From Salinisphaeraceae bacterium (lineage in GTDB: Bacteria; Pseudomonadota; Gammaproteobacteria; Nevskiales; Salinisphaeraceae): DNA of 64,000 bases. The DNA lies in contig NYTH01000033.1 of the NCBI GenBank assembly GCA_002683405.1, positions 141,008 to 205,007 of the forward strand, written 5' to 3'. The translations under genes were made by a program, and so were the position numbers. Positions within the stretch are counted from its first letter, which is position 1, and every line of letters starts with the position of its first letter. The notes below the pieces were generated by a model. The model ran no database searches. It saw nothing but the letters and a program-made list of their open reading frames with translations, and was not told the DNA's origin. Positions 54,009 to 63,929 of this stretch are shown here, one piece after another.

Positions 54009-54359
54009 CGTAGGCCGGATGCAGCAAAGCGAAATCCGGTAGCCAGCACGAGCCCGGCAAGCCGACCCGCCCTTCTCGCCGGATTCCGCGCACAGCGCTT
54101 CATCCGGCCTACCGGTCAATCGCCCCTCGGCGCCGCCCCAGACCCGTCGATTCGCAGCAACCCGTCCCGTAGGCCGGATGCAGCAAAGCGAAATCCGGCA
54201 GCCGGCCCGAGCCCGGCAAGCCAACTCGTTCCTCTCGCCGGATTCCGCGCAAAGCGCTTCACCCTGCCTACCGCTCTGTCGGCCCTCGACGCCGCCCCAG
54301 ACCCGTCGATTTGCATCACCCCGCCCCGTAGGCCGGATGCAGCAAAGCGGAATCCGGCA
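54009..54359. repeat. Tandem REP/BIME-like array, 159-base period
   Basis: GTAGGCCGGATGCAGCAAAG followed by C-R-AATCCGG recurs at about 54010, 54169 and 54328, exactly 159 bases apart. Between them, inverted partners CGCCGGATTCCGCGCA-AGCGCTTC lie at about 54077 and 54235. Non-palindromic filler is also repeated (GCCGCCCCAGACCCGTCGAT at two positions). This is a BIME-like array of REP elements downstream of the TonB operon. It fills most of the 785-base gap and contains no credible gene. Confidence 0.88.
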
Positions 54360-54454
54360 ATCCAGCCGGGCCTTCCAAACGCGAAAATCCGCGTCGCGCA
54401 ATGCATGCAATCTACGCCTGGGCCCGGCATGCCCCGCCCCACTCGGCGGATTTA

Positions 54455-54483
54455 ACAAAACCGAAATAAAACGGTTTTATTTC
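54455..54483. other. Small AT-rich hairpin before the receptor gene
   Basis: AAAACCG / CGGTTTT with an eight-base loop, followed by ATTT. Could act as a weak terminator isolating the receptor gene from repeat transcription, or as part of its control region. Nothing else stands out in 54484-54699. Confidence 0.4.
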
Positions 54484-54699
54484 TGTAACGCCCCGTCCAT
54501 ACCGTATCTCGCAGGTAATTCTGGCAAGCCAGATCGGGGGACCATCAGCACGTCACACGTCAGGCCGGCCGCGGCCTGCACGACGGCATGCCACTCCAGA
54601 CGCACGCCTCAGCCGGCGACACCTTTCACGGTGGCCGCCGCCTCGTCGTCTGCCGCGCCCCTCGCTGCTTGCACACATTCGACCGGAGCCGCTTCGCTC

Positions 54700-57600
54700 A
54701 TGATCAAGAAACTCGTCCCGCTGCTGTTGCTGTTCGCCTTTGCCGGCCTGGCTACTGCCCAGGATGATGCCGCCGGCGACGCGTCGGGCGGTACCGGCGA
54801 TATCGTCATGTTCGTGTTTGACGGCGACGCCCCGCTTGCCGGCGCGCGGCTGATCATCGACGGCCAGGAGGTCAGCGAAACCGGCGACGACGGCGGCCTG
54901 TTCACCAGCCTCACAAGCGGCCGGCACAAGGTCGTGGTGCAGTTCAAGAACGAGAAAATCGTTGACCTGGACCTGCTCACCGCCGAGGGCGAGCAGATTC
55001 AGATCATCGTCAACCGGCGGGAAGGCCAGAAGGCCGAAGTCGACATCGAAAGCACCGGCGCCGGACCGGTCCTGGTGCAGGAAGGCGAAAGCGCCGATGA
55101 CGCCGCCACCAAGCGCGGCCTGCTCGAGGGCATCATCAAGGCCGGCGCCGCCGGCCCCGTGGTGGGCGACGCCCGCGTGACGGTGCTTGGTCTGGGCCGG
55201 GCCGTACGGACCAACGAAAACGGCGTCTTCCAGATCGAGCTGCCGCCAGGCAACTACTCGCTCAAGGTCAGCCACGCCGACTACGACACGCAGACCATCG
55301 ATAACCTGCGCGTGATTCCCGGCAAGGCCGTCACGGCCAACATCACCATGTCGTCGGAAGGCATCCAGCTGGCCGACTATGTGGTCACCGCCGACTACAT
55401 CGAAGGCAGCATCGCCTCCGAGTTGAGCCTGCAGCGCGAAAGCACGCAGGTGATCAGCGTGATCGGCGCCGAGCAGATTTCGCGCACCGGCGACAGCGAC
55501 GCCGCCGAGGCGCTGCAGCGCGTGTCCGGCCTGACGCTGGAGCAGGGCAAGTACGTGGTCGTCCGCGGCCAGCCCTTCCGCTACACGCTCACCCAGTTCA
55601 ACGGCCTGCCCCTGCCCAGTCCGGACCCGATTATTCAGGCGATCCCGCTGGACCTGTTCCCGGACACGATTCTGTCGAACATCCAGGTCCAGAAGAGCTA
55701 TTCGGTGGACCAGCCCGGCAACTTCGGTGGCGGCCTCATCGGCCTGCATACCCGCAGCGTGCCTGACGAGGACTTCTTCGAGTTGAAGGTCAGTACCGGC
55801 GGTAACAGCCGGAGCACCCTGGACGAGGGGCTGACCTACGACGGCAGCGAAGACGACTACCTCGGCGATGATGCAGGCGATCGCGCCCTGCCCTCCGCGA
55901 TCCCGGGCAGCGAGGACGCACTGTTCAATCTCAGCACGGCCGAGCGGCAGGCCATTGGCCGCAGCTTCAACGACATCGTGCTTTTCGAAGAGGAAGACGA
56001 TCTTCCGCCTGACGTCGGATTCGAAGCGGTGGGCGGCAAGTCGTTCCCGACAGAGCATGGCACCTTCGGTTTTGTGGCCACGGGCTCCTACAGCCACAAG
56101 TTCCGCAACGAAAAAGAGCTGGAACGCACCTTCCTGTCCGGGACCGAGCCGAGTATCGAGTCGAACGAGACCCGCACCGACCGCGAAGTACAGATCAGCG
56201 GCTTGCTGGGGCTAAGCGGCAAGTGGGACAGCCACGAACTGATCAGCAACACCTTCTTCATTCGCGACAGTCAGGACAGGGCGCAGTTCTCGACCGGCTT
56301 CAACATTCAAAGTGGTGCCTCCGAGAATCAGAGCTATCTGCTGGAGTTCCAGAAGCGCGAGCTGTTTCTCACGCAGCTTATCGGTGAGCACGAATTCGAA
56401 TACGCCAACTTCGACTGGCGGGTCCAGACAGCCAACACCGACCGGGACCGTCCGGACCGCCGGACCTACAGCTACGATCGTGCCTTCGGCTCGAGCGCGC
56501 CTTTCACCTTCTCGATTGCCGAAAACTACACCCGCAACTTCAACGTGGTCGAGGAGGATATCAACAGCGCGGCGGCCGATCTGGAAATCCCGTTGCAGCG
56601 CTGGATCAACAGCGAAACCGTGGAATTGTCTCTGACGGGCGGCTTCGATATCGATGACCGTGAACGCGATTCTCAAACGCGACGCTTCACGTTCCGCCCG
56701 CAGGCCGGCCAGGTAGACCTGACGCTGCCGAACGTCGAGCAGATCATCAACGACGGCACGATTGACGATGACGCCGATCTCGTCGTGTTCCGCGAAGTCA
56801 GCGGCGGCAACGACGTTTACACGGCGGACGTCAGTACCGAAGGCCTGTACCTGGGCATGGAAGGCCGTTATTCCGAGTGGTTGCAAGTGGTCGGCGGTCT
56901 GCGCCGTACGAACGCTGACTATTCCGTGGTCACCGGCAACGGAATAAACGGCGGATTCGACGAATCCTTCACGTTGCCAGCCCTGTCCATTACCGGCTAC
57001 CTGTCGGACTCCATGCAGGTTCGCGCGGCGTTCGGTGAAACCGTTTCCTATCCCCGAATCGTGGAACTGGCGGAGGCACTGTTCTTCGATCCGGACACGG
57101 GTGAGGTTTTTATCGGCAACGCCGATCTCGAGCCCACCGAAATCACCAGCTACGACCTGCGCTGGGAGTGGTACCCCACCGCACTTGAAACCGTCACTGC
57201 GGGCATCTTCTACAAGGACCTGACGAATACCATCGAGGAGCAATTCATCCCGGTAGGCGGCGGGAACTTCCGGACCACCTTCACCAACGGCGAGTCCGGC
57301 GAGATCTACGGCCTTGAAGTAGGCACCCGCCTGGGTCTTGATCGCCTGCACAAACTCGGCGTTCCGCGTGACGGCATCTACGAGCAGCTTGCAAAGATGT
57401 ACGTGCAGGCGGACATCGCCATCACCGACTCCGAGGTCGATCTGGGCTCGGGTTTTGGCGCCGCCACCAACCGCAAGCGCCCGCTCACCGGCCAGGCCGA
57501 CCGGGTCTACAACCTGCAGCTCGGCTATGACGGCGCCACCCACGACCTCACGCTGATTCTCAATCACGTCGGGGAACGTCTGGATCGCGGCGGCGCCGGC

Positions 57601-57837
57601 GGCTTGCCGGATATCTACCAGGAACCGACCACCTTTATCGATCTCACTTATAGCCTGGCTATTCCCGACATCCTGCCGGTGATTGGCGACCTGCCGTTCA
57701 TTGGCGAGGGCCAGCTGAAGCTCAAGGGCAGAAATCTGCTCAATGCGGAAGAGGAATACCGACAGGGCAGCGACCTGCAGCGCCTCACCCTCTTCGGCCG
57801 CACCTACAGTGCCTCGCTGAAATGGAATTTCAACTAA
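54700..57837 (+). CDS. TonB-dependent outer-membrane receptor with extra N-terminal domains
   Basis: 1045 residues. Signal peptide to about residue 21, then two carboxypeptidase-regulatory-like beta domains (DGDAPLAGARLIIDGQEVSE and VVGDARVTVLGLGRAVRTNE..YSLKVSHADYD). The plug begins ESTQVISVIGAEQISRTGDSDAAEALQRVSGL, and the barrel runs to a terminal ...YSASLKWNFN. Such N-terminal CarboxypepD-reg domains are common in receptors for carbohydrates, proteins or other large ligands. It stands next to a full TonB operon and before a surface-lipoprotein gene that may feed it ligand. ATG at 54700; upstream frame is repeat DNA. Ligand unknown. Confidence 0.92.
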   Translation: MIKKLVPLLLLFAFAGLATAQDDAAGDASGGTGDIVMFVFDGDAPLAGARLIIDGQEVSETGDDGGLFTSLTSGRHKVVVQFKNEKIVDLDLLTAEGEQIQIIVNRREGQKAEVDIESTGAGPVLVQEGESADDAATKRGLLEGIIKAGAAGPVVGDARVTVLGLGRAVRTNENGVFQIELPPGNYSLKVSHADYDTQTIDNLRVIPGKAVTANITMSSEGIQLADYVVTADYIEGSIASELSLQRESTQVISVIGAEQISRTGDSDAAEALQRVSGLTLEQGKYVVVRGQPFRYTLTQFNGLPLPSPDPIIQAIPLDLFPDTILSNIQVQKSYSVDQPGNFGGGLIGLHTRSVPDEDFFELKVSTGGNSRSTLDEGLTYDGSEDDYLGDDAGDRALPSAIPGSEDALFNLSTAERQAIGRSFNDIVLFEEEDDLPPDVGFEAVGGKSFPTEHGTFGFVATGSYSHKFRNEKELERTFLSGTEPSIESNETRTDREVQISGLLGLSGKWDSHELISNTFFIRDSQDRAQFSTGFNIQSGASENQSYLLEFQKRELFLTQLIGEHEFEYANFDWRVQTANTDRDRPDRRTYSYDRAFGSSAPFTFSIAENYTRNFNVVEEDINSAAADLEIPLQRWINSETVELSLTGGFDIDDRERDSQTRRFTFRPQAGQVDLTLPNVEQIINDGTIDDDADLVVFREVSGGNDVYTADVSTEGLYLGMEGRYSEWLQVVGGLRRTNADYSVVTGNGINGGFDESFTLPALSITGYLSDSMQVRAAFGETVSYPRIVELAEALFFDPDTGEVFIGNADLEPTEITSYDLRWEWYPTALETVTAGIFYKDLTNTIEEQFIPVGGGNFRTTFTNGESGEIYGLEVGTRLGLDRLHKLGVPRDGIYEQLAKMYVQADIAITDSEVDLGSGFGAATNRKRPLTGQADRVYNLQLGYDGATHDLTLILNHVGERLDRGGAGGLPDIYQEPTTFIDLTYSLAIPDILPVIGDLPFIGEGQLKLKGRNLLNAEEEYRQGSDLQRLTLFGRTYSASLKWNFN

Positions 57838-57924
57838 CTGTTTTCAAACCGATGAGCCGGGCCGCCCACCTGGATTTCATCTTTTCACTTAATGGGTTCA
57901 ATCAGACCATCTAGGAGGACATTC

Positions 57925-59676
57925 ATGATGGACTTAAGACACGTGAGTTGTCTGGCCGTCGTCTCGGCGGCCCTGGCAATTACCGGTTGTACTGAAGGCG
58001 GTGATCTTGTTGAAGGTTCCGACAGCATCACCATCAACAACGACAGTTCCGCTTCCGGCGGCGGCTCCGGCAACGGTGGCGACACCGGCGGCAATAACGG
58101 AGGCAATAACGGCGGCGACAATGGCGGCGATAACGGCGGCAACAACGGCGGCGTCGCCGGTGCCTTCTTCGACGAAGGCGGCTTCCTGCTCAACCAGAAC
58201 ATCCATCCGCTTCAGGACAATCTGGACCCGTCGGGTGGCGCCTCCCCCACGATCATGCCGGCCAGCACCGCAAGTTGCCCCATGGGCACCACAGACACCG
58301 GCAACACCTTGGTGATGTTTGACGACGGGGATTTCTTCGAAGGCGGAGATTTCAATCCCGAGTTCCCCGTGTGCCTGATCAGCTCGGATTTCCGCGAAGA
58401 TGGCGGTCCCACGGTCTATAACCTGACGGCCGACCACGTCTACCTGATGCCGAACACGGTCAATGTGGGTAACGGTGGCCAGCAGGGCCTTGCAGAAGGC
58501 AGTGCCGAAGACGTGACGCTGAACATTGAGGCGGGCGTTCAGATCTTCGCGCGCAAGGACACCGACACCGTCCTTCGCGTGACGCGAGGCTCCACCATCA
58601 ACGTGAACGGCACGATTGACGAGCCGGTCATGATGACCGCCGTGGACGCCAATGCGGACGATATCACCGGAGACCCGACCGACATGACGGGCCGGGGCGA
58701 TTGGGGTGGCCTGGTTCTCGCCGGCTACGCCACGATCGAGAGCCCCACTGGCGAAGACCAGAGTGAGGCCGCGCCCGACACCGATATCGATGTCTTCTTC
58801 GGCGGCAACAACGATGCCGACAGCAGCGGCAGCGTGAACTACCTCATTATTGGCGAATCCGGATTTACCTTCGGTGCCAATGAGGAAGTTCAGGGCCTGA
58901 CCGTCGAGGGTGTGGGTAGCGGGACCACGCTGTCCAACATCCAGATTTTCGGCTCGGATGATGACGGCGTCGAGTTCTTCGGCGGTACCGCAAGCATCAG
59001 CAATCTGGTCATCAACGCGCAGACTGACGACGCGCTCGACCTTGACCAGGGTTATCGCGGCACCATCAAGAACGTCATCGTGCGTATGGGCTCGGTGATC
59101 GGTAACTCCGCCCATGAGGGTGACGGCAACATCGGCACTACGTTTGATGACGCGCCTATTACCCGGCCCATCATCGCCAACGCGCTGCTGCTGGGTGCCG
59201 GCTTGACGGACTCTCTGGCGGTACGCATGCGGGAAGGTTACGGCGCGGACTTCGAAAACGTGGTTGTGGCAGACGCCAACGTCGTCGACACGATCAGCAG
59301 CGGCGCCTACGGCGTAGGTTGCTTCACCAACGAAAACGAAGTCGACGAAGACCTGAACGCCTTGAACGTGGCCTTCTTCTGCGCCAACGGCACCACCCCG
59401 GCCGGCGCAGCCGATGTCGCGGACAACCTGTACAGCGTGTGGGCCATGGGCATGTTTGACGAAGATGGCGACGGCACCGGCGACGGCACCGTGACCTTCA
59501 TGGCCGCCGAAGACCAGAACATCTCGGTTGACGGCAGCACCTATGAGGTCACCACGCCCGGCTTCACCCCGGATTTCAGCCTGACCAGCGCGGCTGATGA
59601 CTACATGGGTGCAGTAGACCCGAACGGCACGCCGTTCTGGCAGGGTTGGACCGTGAATCTGGCCAACAGCAACTGA
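57925..59676 (+). CDS. Beta-helix-like surface lipoprotein with Gly-Asn linker
   Basis: 583 residues. AGGAGG lies directly before ATG 57925. Signal peptide with lipobox ITGC (LAVVSAALAITGC), then a Gly/Asn/Asp linker (GGNNGGNNGGDNGGDNGG) and a large domain. Regularly spaced strands (VTLNIEAGVQIFARKDTDTV, STINVNGTIDEPVMMTAVDA, LVLAGYATIESP, LSNIQIFGSDDDGVEFFGGT, ISNLVINAQTDDALDLDQGY) look like a parallel beta-helix. It follows the receptor gene by 87 bases and should be its partner, possibly a cell-surface ligand binder. No catalytic motif recognised. Confidence 0.82.
   Translation: MMDLRHVSCLAVVSAALAITGCTEGGDLVEGSDSITINNDSSASGGGSGNGGDTGGNNGGNNGGDNGGDNGGNNGGVAGAFFDEGGFLLNQNIHPLQDNLDPSGGASPTIMPASTASCPMGTTDTGNTLVMFDDGDFFEGGDFNPEFPVCLISSDFREDGGPTVYNLTADHVYLMPNTVNVGNGGQQGLAEGSAEDVTLNIEAGVQIFARKDTDTVLRVTRGSTINVNGTIDEPVMMTAVDANADDITGDPTDMTGRGDWGGLVLAGYATIESPTGEDQSEAAPDTDIDVFFGGNNDADSSGSVNYLIIGESGFTFGANEEVQGLTVEGVGSGTTLSNIQIFGSDDDGVEFFGGTASISNLVINAQTDDALDLDQGYRGTIKNVIVRMGSVIGNSAHEGDGNIGTTFDDAPITRPIIANALLLGAGLTDSLAVRMREGYGADFENVVVADANVVDTISSGAYGVGCFTNENEVDEDLNALNVAFFCANGTTPAGAADVADNLYSVWAMGMFDEDGDGTGDGTVTFMAAEDQNISVDGSTYEVTTPGFTPDFSLTSAADDYMGAVDPNGTPFWQGWTVNLANSN
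58087..58152 (+). repeat. Tandem 12-base coding repeat (Gly-Gly-Asn/Asp-Asn)
   Basis: About five and a half units of GGCGGC-AAY/GAY-AAC encode the linker of the surface lipoprotein. Units vary at single bases. As in the other lipoprotein gene, length changes would keep the reading frame. Confidence 0.85.
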
Positions 59677-59713
59677 TAAACGCTTGCTAGCCAGCCCCAA
59701 AATGGGCTGTTTA

Positions 59714-59742
59714 AACGCCGCCTTCGGGCGGCGTTTTTTTTT
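59714..59742 (+). terminator. Terminator after the surface lipoprotein gene
   Basis: Stem AACGCCGCC / GGCGGCGTT with a TTCG-containing loop and nine T. After it the sequence turns visibly AT-richer; 59743-59992 contains no gene I can support but probably the promoter of the next gene. Confidence 0.92.
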
Positions 59743-59992
59743 GGCTCAACAGCTATCTCCTTGGGCCAAGGCCAGTTTTGTAACTGAGATGGTGAATCGA
59801 CCGACCACTTGAAGCCTGTTGCCACATAGTAAAAATGGACTACTTTGCGATCAGGGCAGCACCGGCCGACGGATATTTAACAAAACTGCAATATTCTCAA
59901 TTTATAACTGATCTAGAGGTTGGACGCGGCAACGCGCAATCTACTCCCTCCCGTCGGCGTAATTCGCAGCCGCACCACAACCGAGCAGATTA

Positions 59993-62848
59993 ATGACAAG
60001 CACTTCCACCTTTATGGGCAATGCAAAAACCGCATTCGCCATTTCTTTTGCCACCTTTCTAAAAATACTAATAGCCTCTTTCTTAGGCTCGTTCTCGTCT
60101 ATCGCAGCACCAGCAACAGTCGGAACTACAAATGGTTCTTTTACGGTCACTCCGACGGGAGCGAGCAAATACGAAATCCCGATAACAATACCGCCAGGCA
60201 CTGCTGGAATGGAGCCTAATCTAACGATTAGCTATTCCAGTCAGCGCGCAAATGGCGCTATGGGGGTCGGCTGGGCGGTAGTCGGCTTGTCATCAATTAC
60301 CCGATGCTCTGCGACGATTGCGCAGGATAACTATTTGCAAAGGCCTCGACACATTGAGACGGACAAAATTTGTTTGGATGGCAAGCGCCTCGTGACGCTT
60401 CCGCAAGACGATGATGCTTACGGCGACTTAGGAACGAAGTATCGTACCGAAATAAATGACTTCTCTCTCACAGAACAGAAAGATGGAGATTTGAACGATC
60501 CCAGCACCTGGTTTGAGATAAAAGAGAAAAATGGACTAATCAAACATTACGGATCGCAGGATTCTGCGTTCCGCATTGCTCCACAAAGCAATACGCCAAT
60601 ATCCAGCTGGGCTATTAAAACCATTACCGATCGATATGGCAATCGAGTAATCTTCAACTATGGATATGATGGGATCACTAATGAGCATTATCCGACAACG
60701 ATTCAATACACCGAGAATAATAGCCTCGGGAAACCTGCGTATAACGAAGTTGAATTTGAGTATGACCTAGCCCGACCAGACCAATCCGAACGATTTCAGC
60801 CAGGCAGCGGTCAGAAAACGATTAACGCCCGCAGGTTGCTAAGAATCAAGATTTTTGCTGATAACCAAATCGTTCGTGAGTATCGGTTCAACTATGAAGT
60901 CGGAAAATTGACTTCTCGATCGAGACTATCCTCGGTAACGGAATGCGCGTGGCAGGTTGCCCCTGTGTACGATTGGGATTGCTTGAATCCTACGCTCTTT
61001 GACTATCAAGATAATTTGGTCGCCTCTACGTCCCAAGGTTTTGTCGAAGATAGTCGCTATGCGCCTCCAGGAATATTTACGAGCTTTGGGGGCAATGACG
61101 AACCTAGGGCCCAAGTAATTGATGTTAACGGCGACGGTCGTCCTGACTGGGTCGAAGGATACGAGGACTGCCCGTGCCCGGTCTGGATAAACGATGAGAC
61201 TGAAAATGGGTATTTTACCTGGCATCGCAGTCCGCAATATGACCTTCCCGTTGAGCTTTATTCCATTAACACTGAGCCAGTTAGTCAATTAATAGACCTG
61301 AACGGCGATGGACTTGCGGATTACGTTGCGTCATCTTCCATTACGAATCATCACAACAATGACGCATACATAAATACGGGCAGCGGCTGGCAAGCAAACT
61401 CTGCATTCCGACTGCCCGGACGCATGTTTCAACAATCGGGCGAGCATAGCCACGTCCAAGTTGGGTTTCTCGTTGATGTGGATGGAGACACGCTGCCAGA
61501 TTATGTGCGCGGCACAGGCACAAACATAAACTACAGCGACTTTACAGGGCCGGTATGGCGAAGCCAATACGGCCACTATCGGCTGCCGCGGCCGCTGGTA
61601 AATAACGGTGACTCAGAAGGTCAATTGTTTGACATAAATGGCGATGGCCTACCGGATTTAGTCTACGCTCATCTAAATGACAACCAGCAATTGTTCTCCG
61701 AAGTTTACATCAATAACGGAAAAGGAAATTGGGTAGATACGCCTAGCTATTCGCTGCCCCAGGCACTATTTTTCCAAAACGTCCAACTAGCCAGGTTTAT
61801 AGACTTGAACGCGGACGGCCTGCCGGATTACATAGCCACATCGACATCGGGCATCAGCACCGCCTACCTAAATACTGGATTAGGGTGGGCGGCTGACAAT
61901 AGCTATCTGCCACCCAATTACGACGACGCTTCATCTGTTTTCGTCGATATTAACCGTGATGGCCGAAAAGATGCTGTTTTTTCGAATGATGGGCTTGCTT
62001 ACGGGCTCAACAACATCTATTTCAATCTGCCAACTGCGCCATGTGGTGCCCCGGGATGTAGATGGGCTTCCACTTCTGAATATCAGGAATTCAGAGGTGC
62101 AACTGGCGTGCCCTATACCCTATTTGGGACCGTCGGCACTTCGCAAGCACTTGGTACTTTCGCCGATGTCAATGCGGACGGATTGCCCGACGCACTGTTC
62201 GCCACCAACTATAACGGGAACGAATACAAAGTAGCATTTGTTAATAAGGCCAGAGCTACCCCTGACCTTTTAACACACGTAGAGAACGGGGTTGGCTCAC
62301 GCGTTTACGTTCAGTATGCAATGCTATCTGACGAGGATATCTATGACCCAGGCACCATTGGCCCAGCCGGCGCTTATAATTTTCCGGAGAGAGCGGTAGT
62401 CGGCCCCACCTTTCCGGTTGTCGAGGCTGCAGTCGTGGCCGCACCAAATAACTCGTCCGACAGCCGCAGGACAACTTACACTTATGCAAAGGGTCGTTTT
62501 GATTCTTTAGGTAGAGGATTCCGGGGATTTGAAACCGTAACTGCCACGCAGCCAAATAGGGCCATTCGAGAAAGAACCCAATATTACGTGAAGTTTCCGC
62601 ATTCGGGCACTCCGCAACAAATTGATCTTCTTAAAATTTACGAGCGCTCGTGCGACGATTGTGACGATCCTTGGGACGAGAGCCTCATACGTCAGACGTA
62701 CAATGCCCGAAATAATGATTCGGGAGATTTTGGCTCGTATTTCCCGCATATAACTCAAACAATGATTCGTCATTACACCCCAAGCCGGTTCTCCGCTGCG
62801 AGGTTTGGTAATCCCCCCATTTTTAGTGCAGCTCAAAAGTGGAGCTAG
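59993..62848 (+). CDS. SpvB/FG-GAP repeat toxin-like protein, 3' end cut off by IS3 element
   Basis: 951 residues. Signal-like hydrophobic N-terminus, an SpvB-type domain (about 50-330: [38 protein letters not shown]), then FG-GAP/VCBS-like calcium-binding repeats ([60 protein letters not shown]) and the start of a TcdB-middle-like region ([19 protein letters not shown]). Full relatives continue into Rhs repeats and a toxin end; here the last 13 codons and the stop come from the IS element beginning at 62806. The gene is AT-richer than its neighbours, a sign of transfer. Probably now non-functional or encoding a truncated surface protein. Confidence 0.85.
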   Translation: MTSTSTFMGNAKTAFAISFATFLKILIASFLGSFSSIAAPATVGTTNGSFTVTPTGASKYEIPITIPPGTAGMEPNLTISYSSQRANGAMGVGWAVVGLSSITRCSATIAQDNYLQRPRHIETDKICLDGKRLVTLPQDDDAYGDLGTKYRTEINDFSLTEQKDGDLNDPSTWFEIKEKNGLIKHYGSQDSAFRIAPQSNTPISSWAIKTITDRYGNRVIFNYGYDGITNEHYPTTIQYTENNSLGKPAYNEVEFEYDLARPDQSERFQPGSGQKTINARRLLRIKIFADNQIVREYRFNYEVGKLTSRSRLSSVTECAWQVAPVYDWDCLNPTLFDYQDNLVASTSQGFVEDSRYAPPGIFTSFGGNDEPRAQVIDVNGDGRPDWVEGYEDCPCPVWINDETENGYFTWHRSPQYDLPVELYSINTEPVSQLIDLNGDGLADYVASSSITNHHNNDAYINTGSGWQANSAFRLPGRMFQQSGEHSHVQVGFLVDVDGDTLPDYVRGTGTNINYSDFTGPVWRSQYGHYRLPRPLVNNGDSEGQLFDINGDGLPDLVYAHLNDNQQLFSEVYINNGKGNWVDTPSYSLPQALFFQNVQLARFIDLNADGLPDYIATSTSGISTAYLNTGLGWAADNSYLPPNYDDASSVFVDINRDGRKDAVFSNDGLAYGLNNIYFNLPTAPCGAPGCRWASTSEYQEFRGATGVPYTLFGTVGTSQALGTFADVNADGLPDALFATNYNGNEYKVAFVNKARATPDLLTHVENGVGSRVYVQYAMLSDEDIYDPGTIGPAGAYNFPERAVVGPTFPVVEAAVVAAPNNSSDSRRTTYTYAKGRFDSLGRGFRGFETVTATQPNRAIRERTQYYVKFPHSGTPQQIDLLKIYERSCDDCDDPWDESLIRQTYNARNNDSGDFGSYFPHITQTMIRHYTPSRFSAARFGNPPIFSAAQKWS

Positions 62849-63669
62849 GCGGCCATCAGTTTCTGTATGGGCGTAATGCCGCCAATGGCCATATTGGGTC
62901 TTTCATTGTTGTAGGTCCACAGCCACTTGGTGGCTGCTTGTTGCACTTGGGCAATGGAGTCGAATATGTACTGGCCTAACCAGTCGTATCGGACAGTTCG
63001 GTTATAGCGTTCAACGTAAGCATTCTGCTGCGGTTTGCCAGGCTGGATGTATTCAATGCGAATACCTTGTTCCTTGGCCCATGTGATCAGCGTGCCTGAA
63101 ATGTATTCGGGACCGTTGTCGCAACGAATCGCTTCAGGCTTGCCTCGCCATTCGATGATCTGCTCCAGACAGCGAATGACACGGCCACTGGGCAGGGACA
63201 AATCAATCTCCATGCCCAAACCTTCCCGATTGAAATCATCCAGCACATTGAGCAGCCGAAAGCTTCTGCCGTCAGCCAGTTGGTCGTGCATGAAATCCAT
63301 CGACCAGACCTGGTTGATGGTCTCTGGCACCGTCAGTGCCTCCGGCTTCTCCCGCTCCAGCCGCTTCTTGGGCTTGATCCGCAGATTGAGCTCCAGCTCG
63401 CGGTAGATGCGATACACGCGCTTATGGTTCCAGCCAAAGCCCTTCACATTGCGCAGGTATAGGAAACACAGGCCAAAGCCCCAGTTGCGCTGGTTGTGTG
63501 TCAGACGAATCAACCAGTCGGCGATCTGCTCGTTTTCCTCTGACAGCTTCGCTTCGTAGCGGTAGCAGGTCTGACTGATCGACAGTGCGGCACAAACCAG
63601 CCGGATACTGGCCCGTTTGTTTTGTACTAGCTTTCTGGCCACCTCACGTCGATGAGATGGCCTCACCAT
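62845..63669 (-). CDS. IS3-family transposase OrfB (DDE catalytic subunit)
   Basis: 274 residues. The integrase core is complete: [20 protein letters not shown] contains the first Asp, [12 protein letters not shown] the second, and [20 protein letters not shown] the catalytic Glu. HTH_21-type N-terminal region precedes it. It begins at ATG in AAAATGGTGA, seven bases inside orfA and in the -1 frame, so a fusion by slippage on AAAA is possible. Stop lies four bases short of the SpvB-like stop on the other strand. Confidence 0.93.
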   Translation of the reverse strand: MVRPSHRREVARKLVQNKRASIRLVCAALSISQTCYRYEAKLSEENEQIADWLIRLTHNQRNWGFGLCFLYLRNVKGFGWNHKRVYRIYRELELNLRIKPKKRLEREKPEALTVPETINQVWSMDFMHDQLADGRSFRLLNVLDDFNREGLGMEIDLSLPSGRVIRCLEQIIEWRGKPEAIRCDNGPEYISGTLITWAKEQGIRIEYIQPGKPQQNAYVERYNRTVRYDWLGQYIFDSIAQVQQAATKWLWTYNNERPNMAIGGITPIQKLMAA

Positions 63670-63929
63670 TTTCCCTCGATGACCTCCTGGCGTATTTCGG
63701 CCTTGAGGCGTTCTTCGGCGTACATCTTCTTGAGCCGCCGATTCTCCTCTTCAAGCTCTTTCATCCGCTTCATCAGCGAGGCGTCCATGCCGCCGTATTT
63801 ACTGCGCCACTTGTAAAAACTGGCACTACTCATGCCGTGCTCGCGGCATAGCTCGGGTACCGGCACGCCATTCTCGGCCTGCTTCAAGATCGCCAGAATC
63901 TGGCTATCACTGTATCGGGAAGTTTTCAT
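63663..63929 (-). CDS. IS3-family transposase OrfA (helix-turn-helix subunit)
   Basis: 88 residues: [20 protein letters not shown] is the IS3/IS407-type OrfA opening, with an HTH ([20 protein letters not shown]) and a C-terminal leucine-zipper-like helix ([20 protein letters not shown]). Ends ...EGKW at TGA, directly after the AAAA run that may promote -1 frameshifting into OrfB. The 71 bases to the window end contain the terminal repeat. Confidence 0.92.
   Translation of the reverse strand: MKTSRYSDSQILAILKQAENGVPVPELCREHGMSSASFYKWRSKYGGMDASLMKRMKELEEENRRLKKMYAEERLKAEIRQEVIEGKW

Noticed and set aside
54009..54359. CRISPR array
   Set aside because: The repeats alternate direct and inverted, the spacing is 159 bases and the filler is itself repeated, so this is a REP/BIME array and not repeat-spacer units.
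54178..54699. N-terminal extension of the receptor through the REP array
   Set aside because: The extension translates repeat DNA, and a good signal peptide starts at ATG 54700.
56212..57567. 451-codon minus-strand frame opposite the TonB-dependent receptor
   Set aside because: Shadow of the barrel-coding frame with no motifs of its own.
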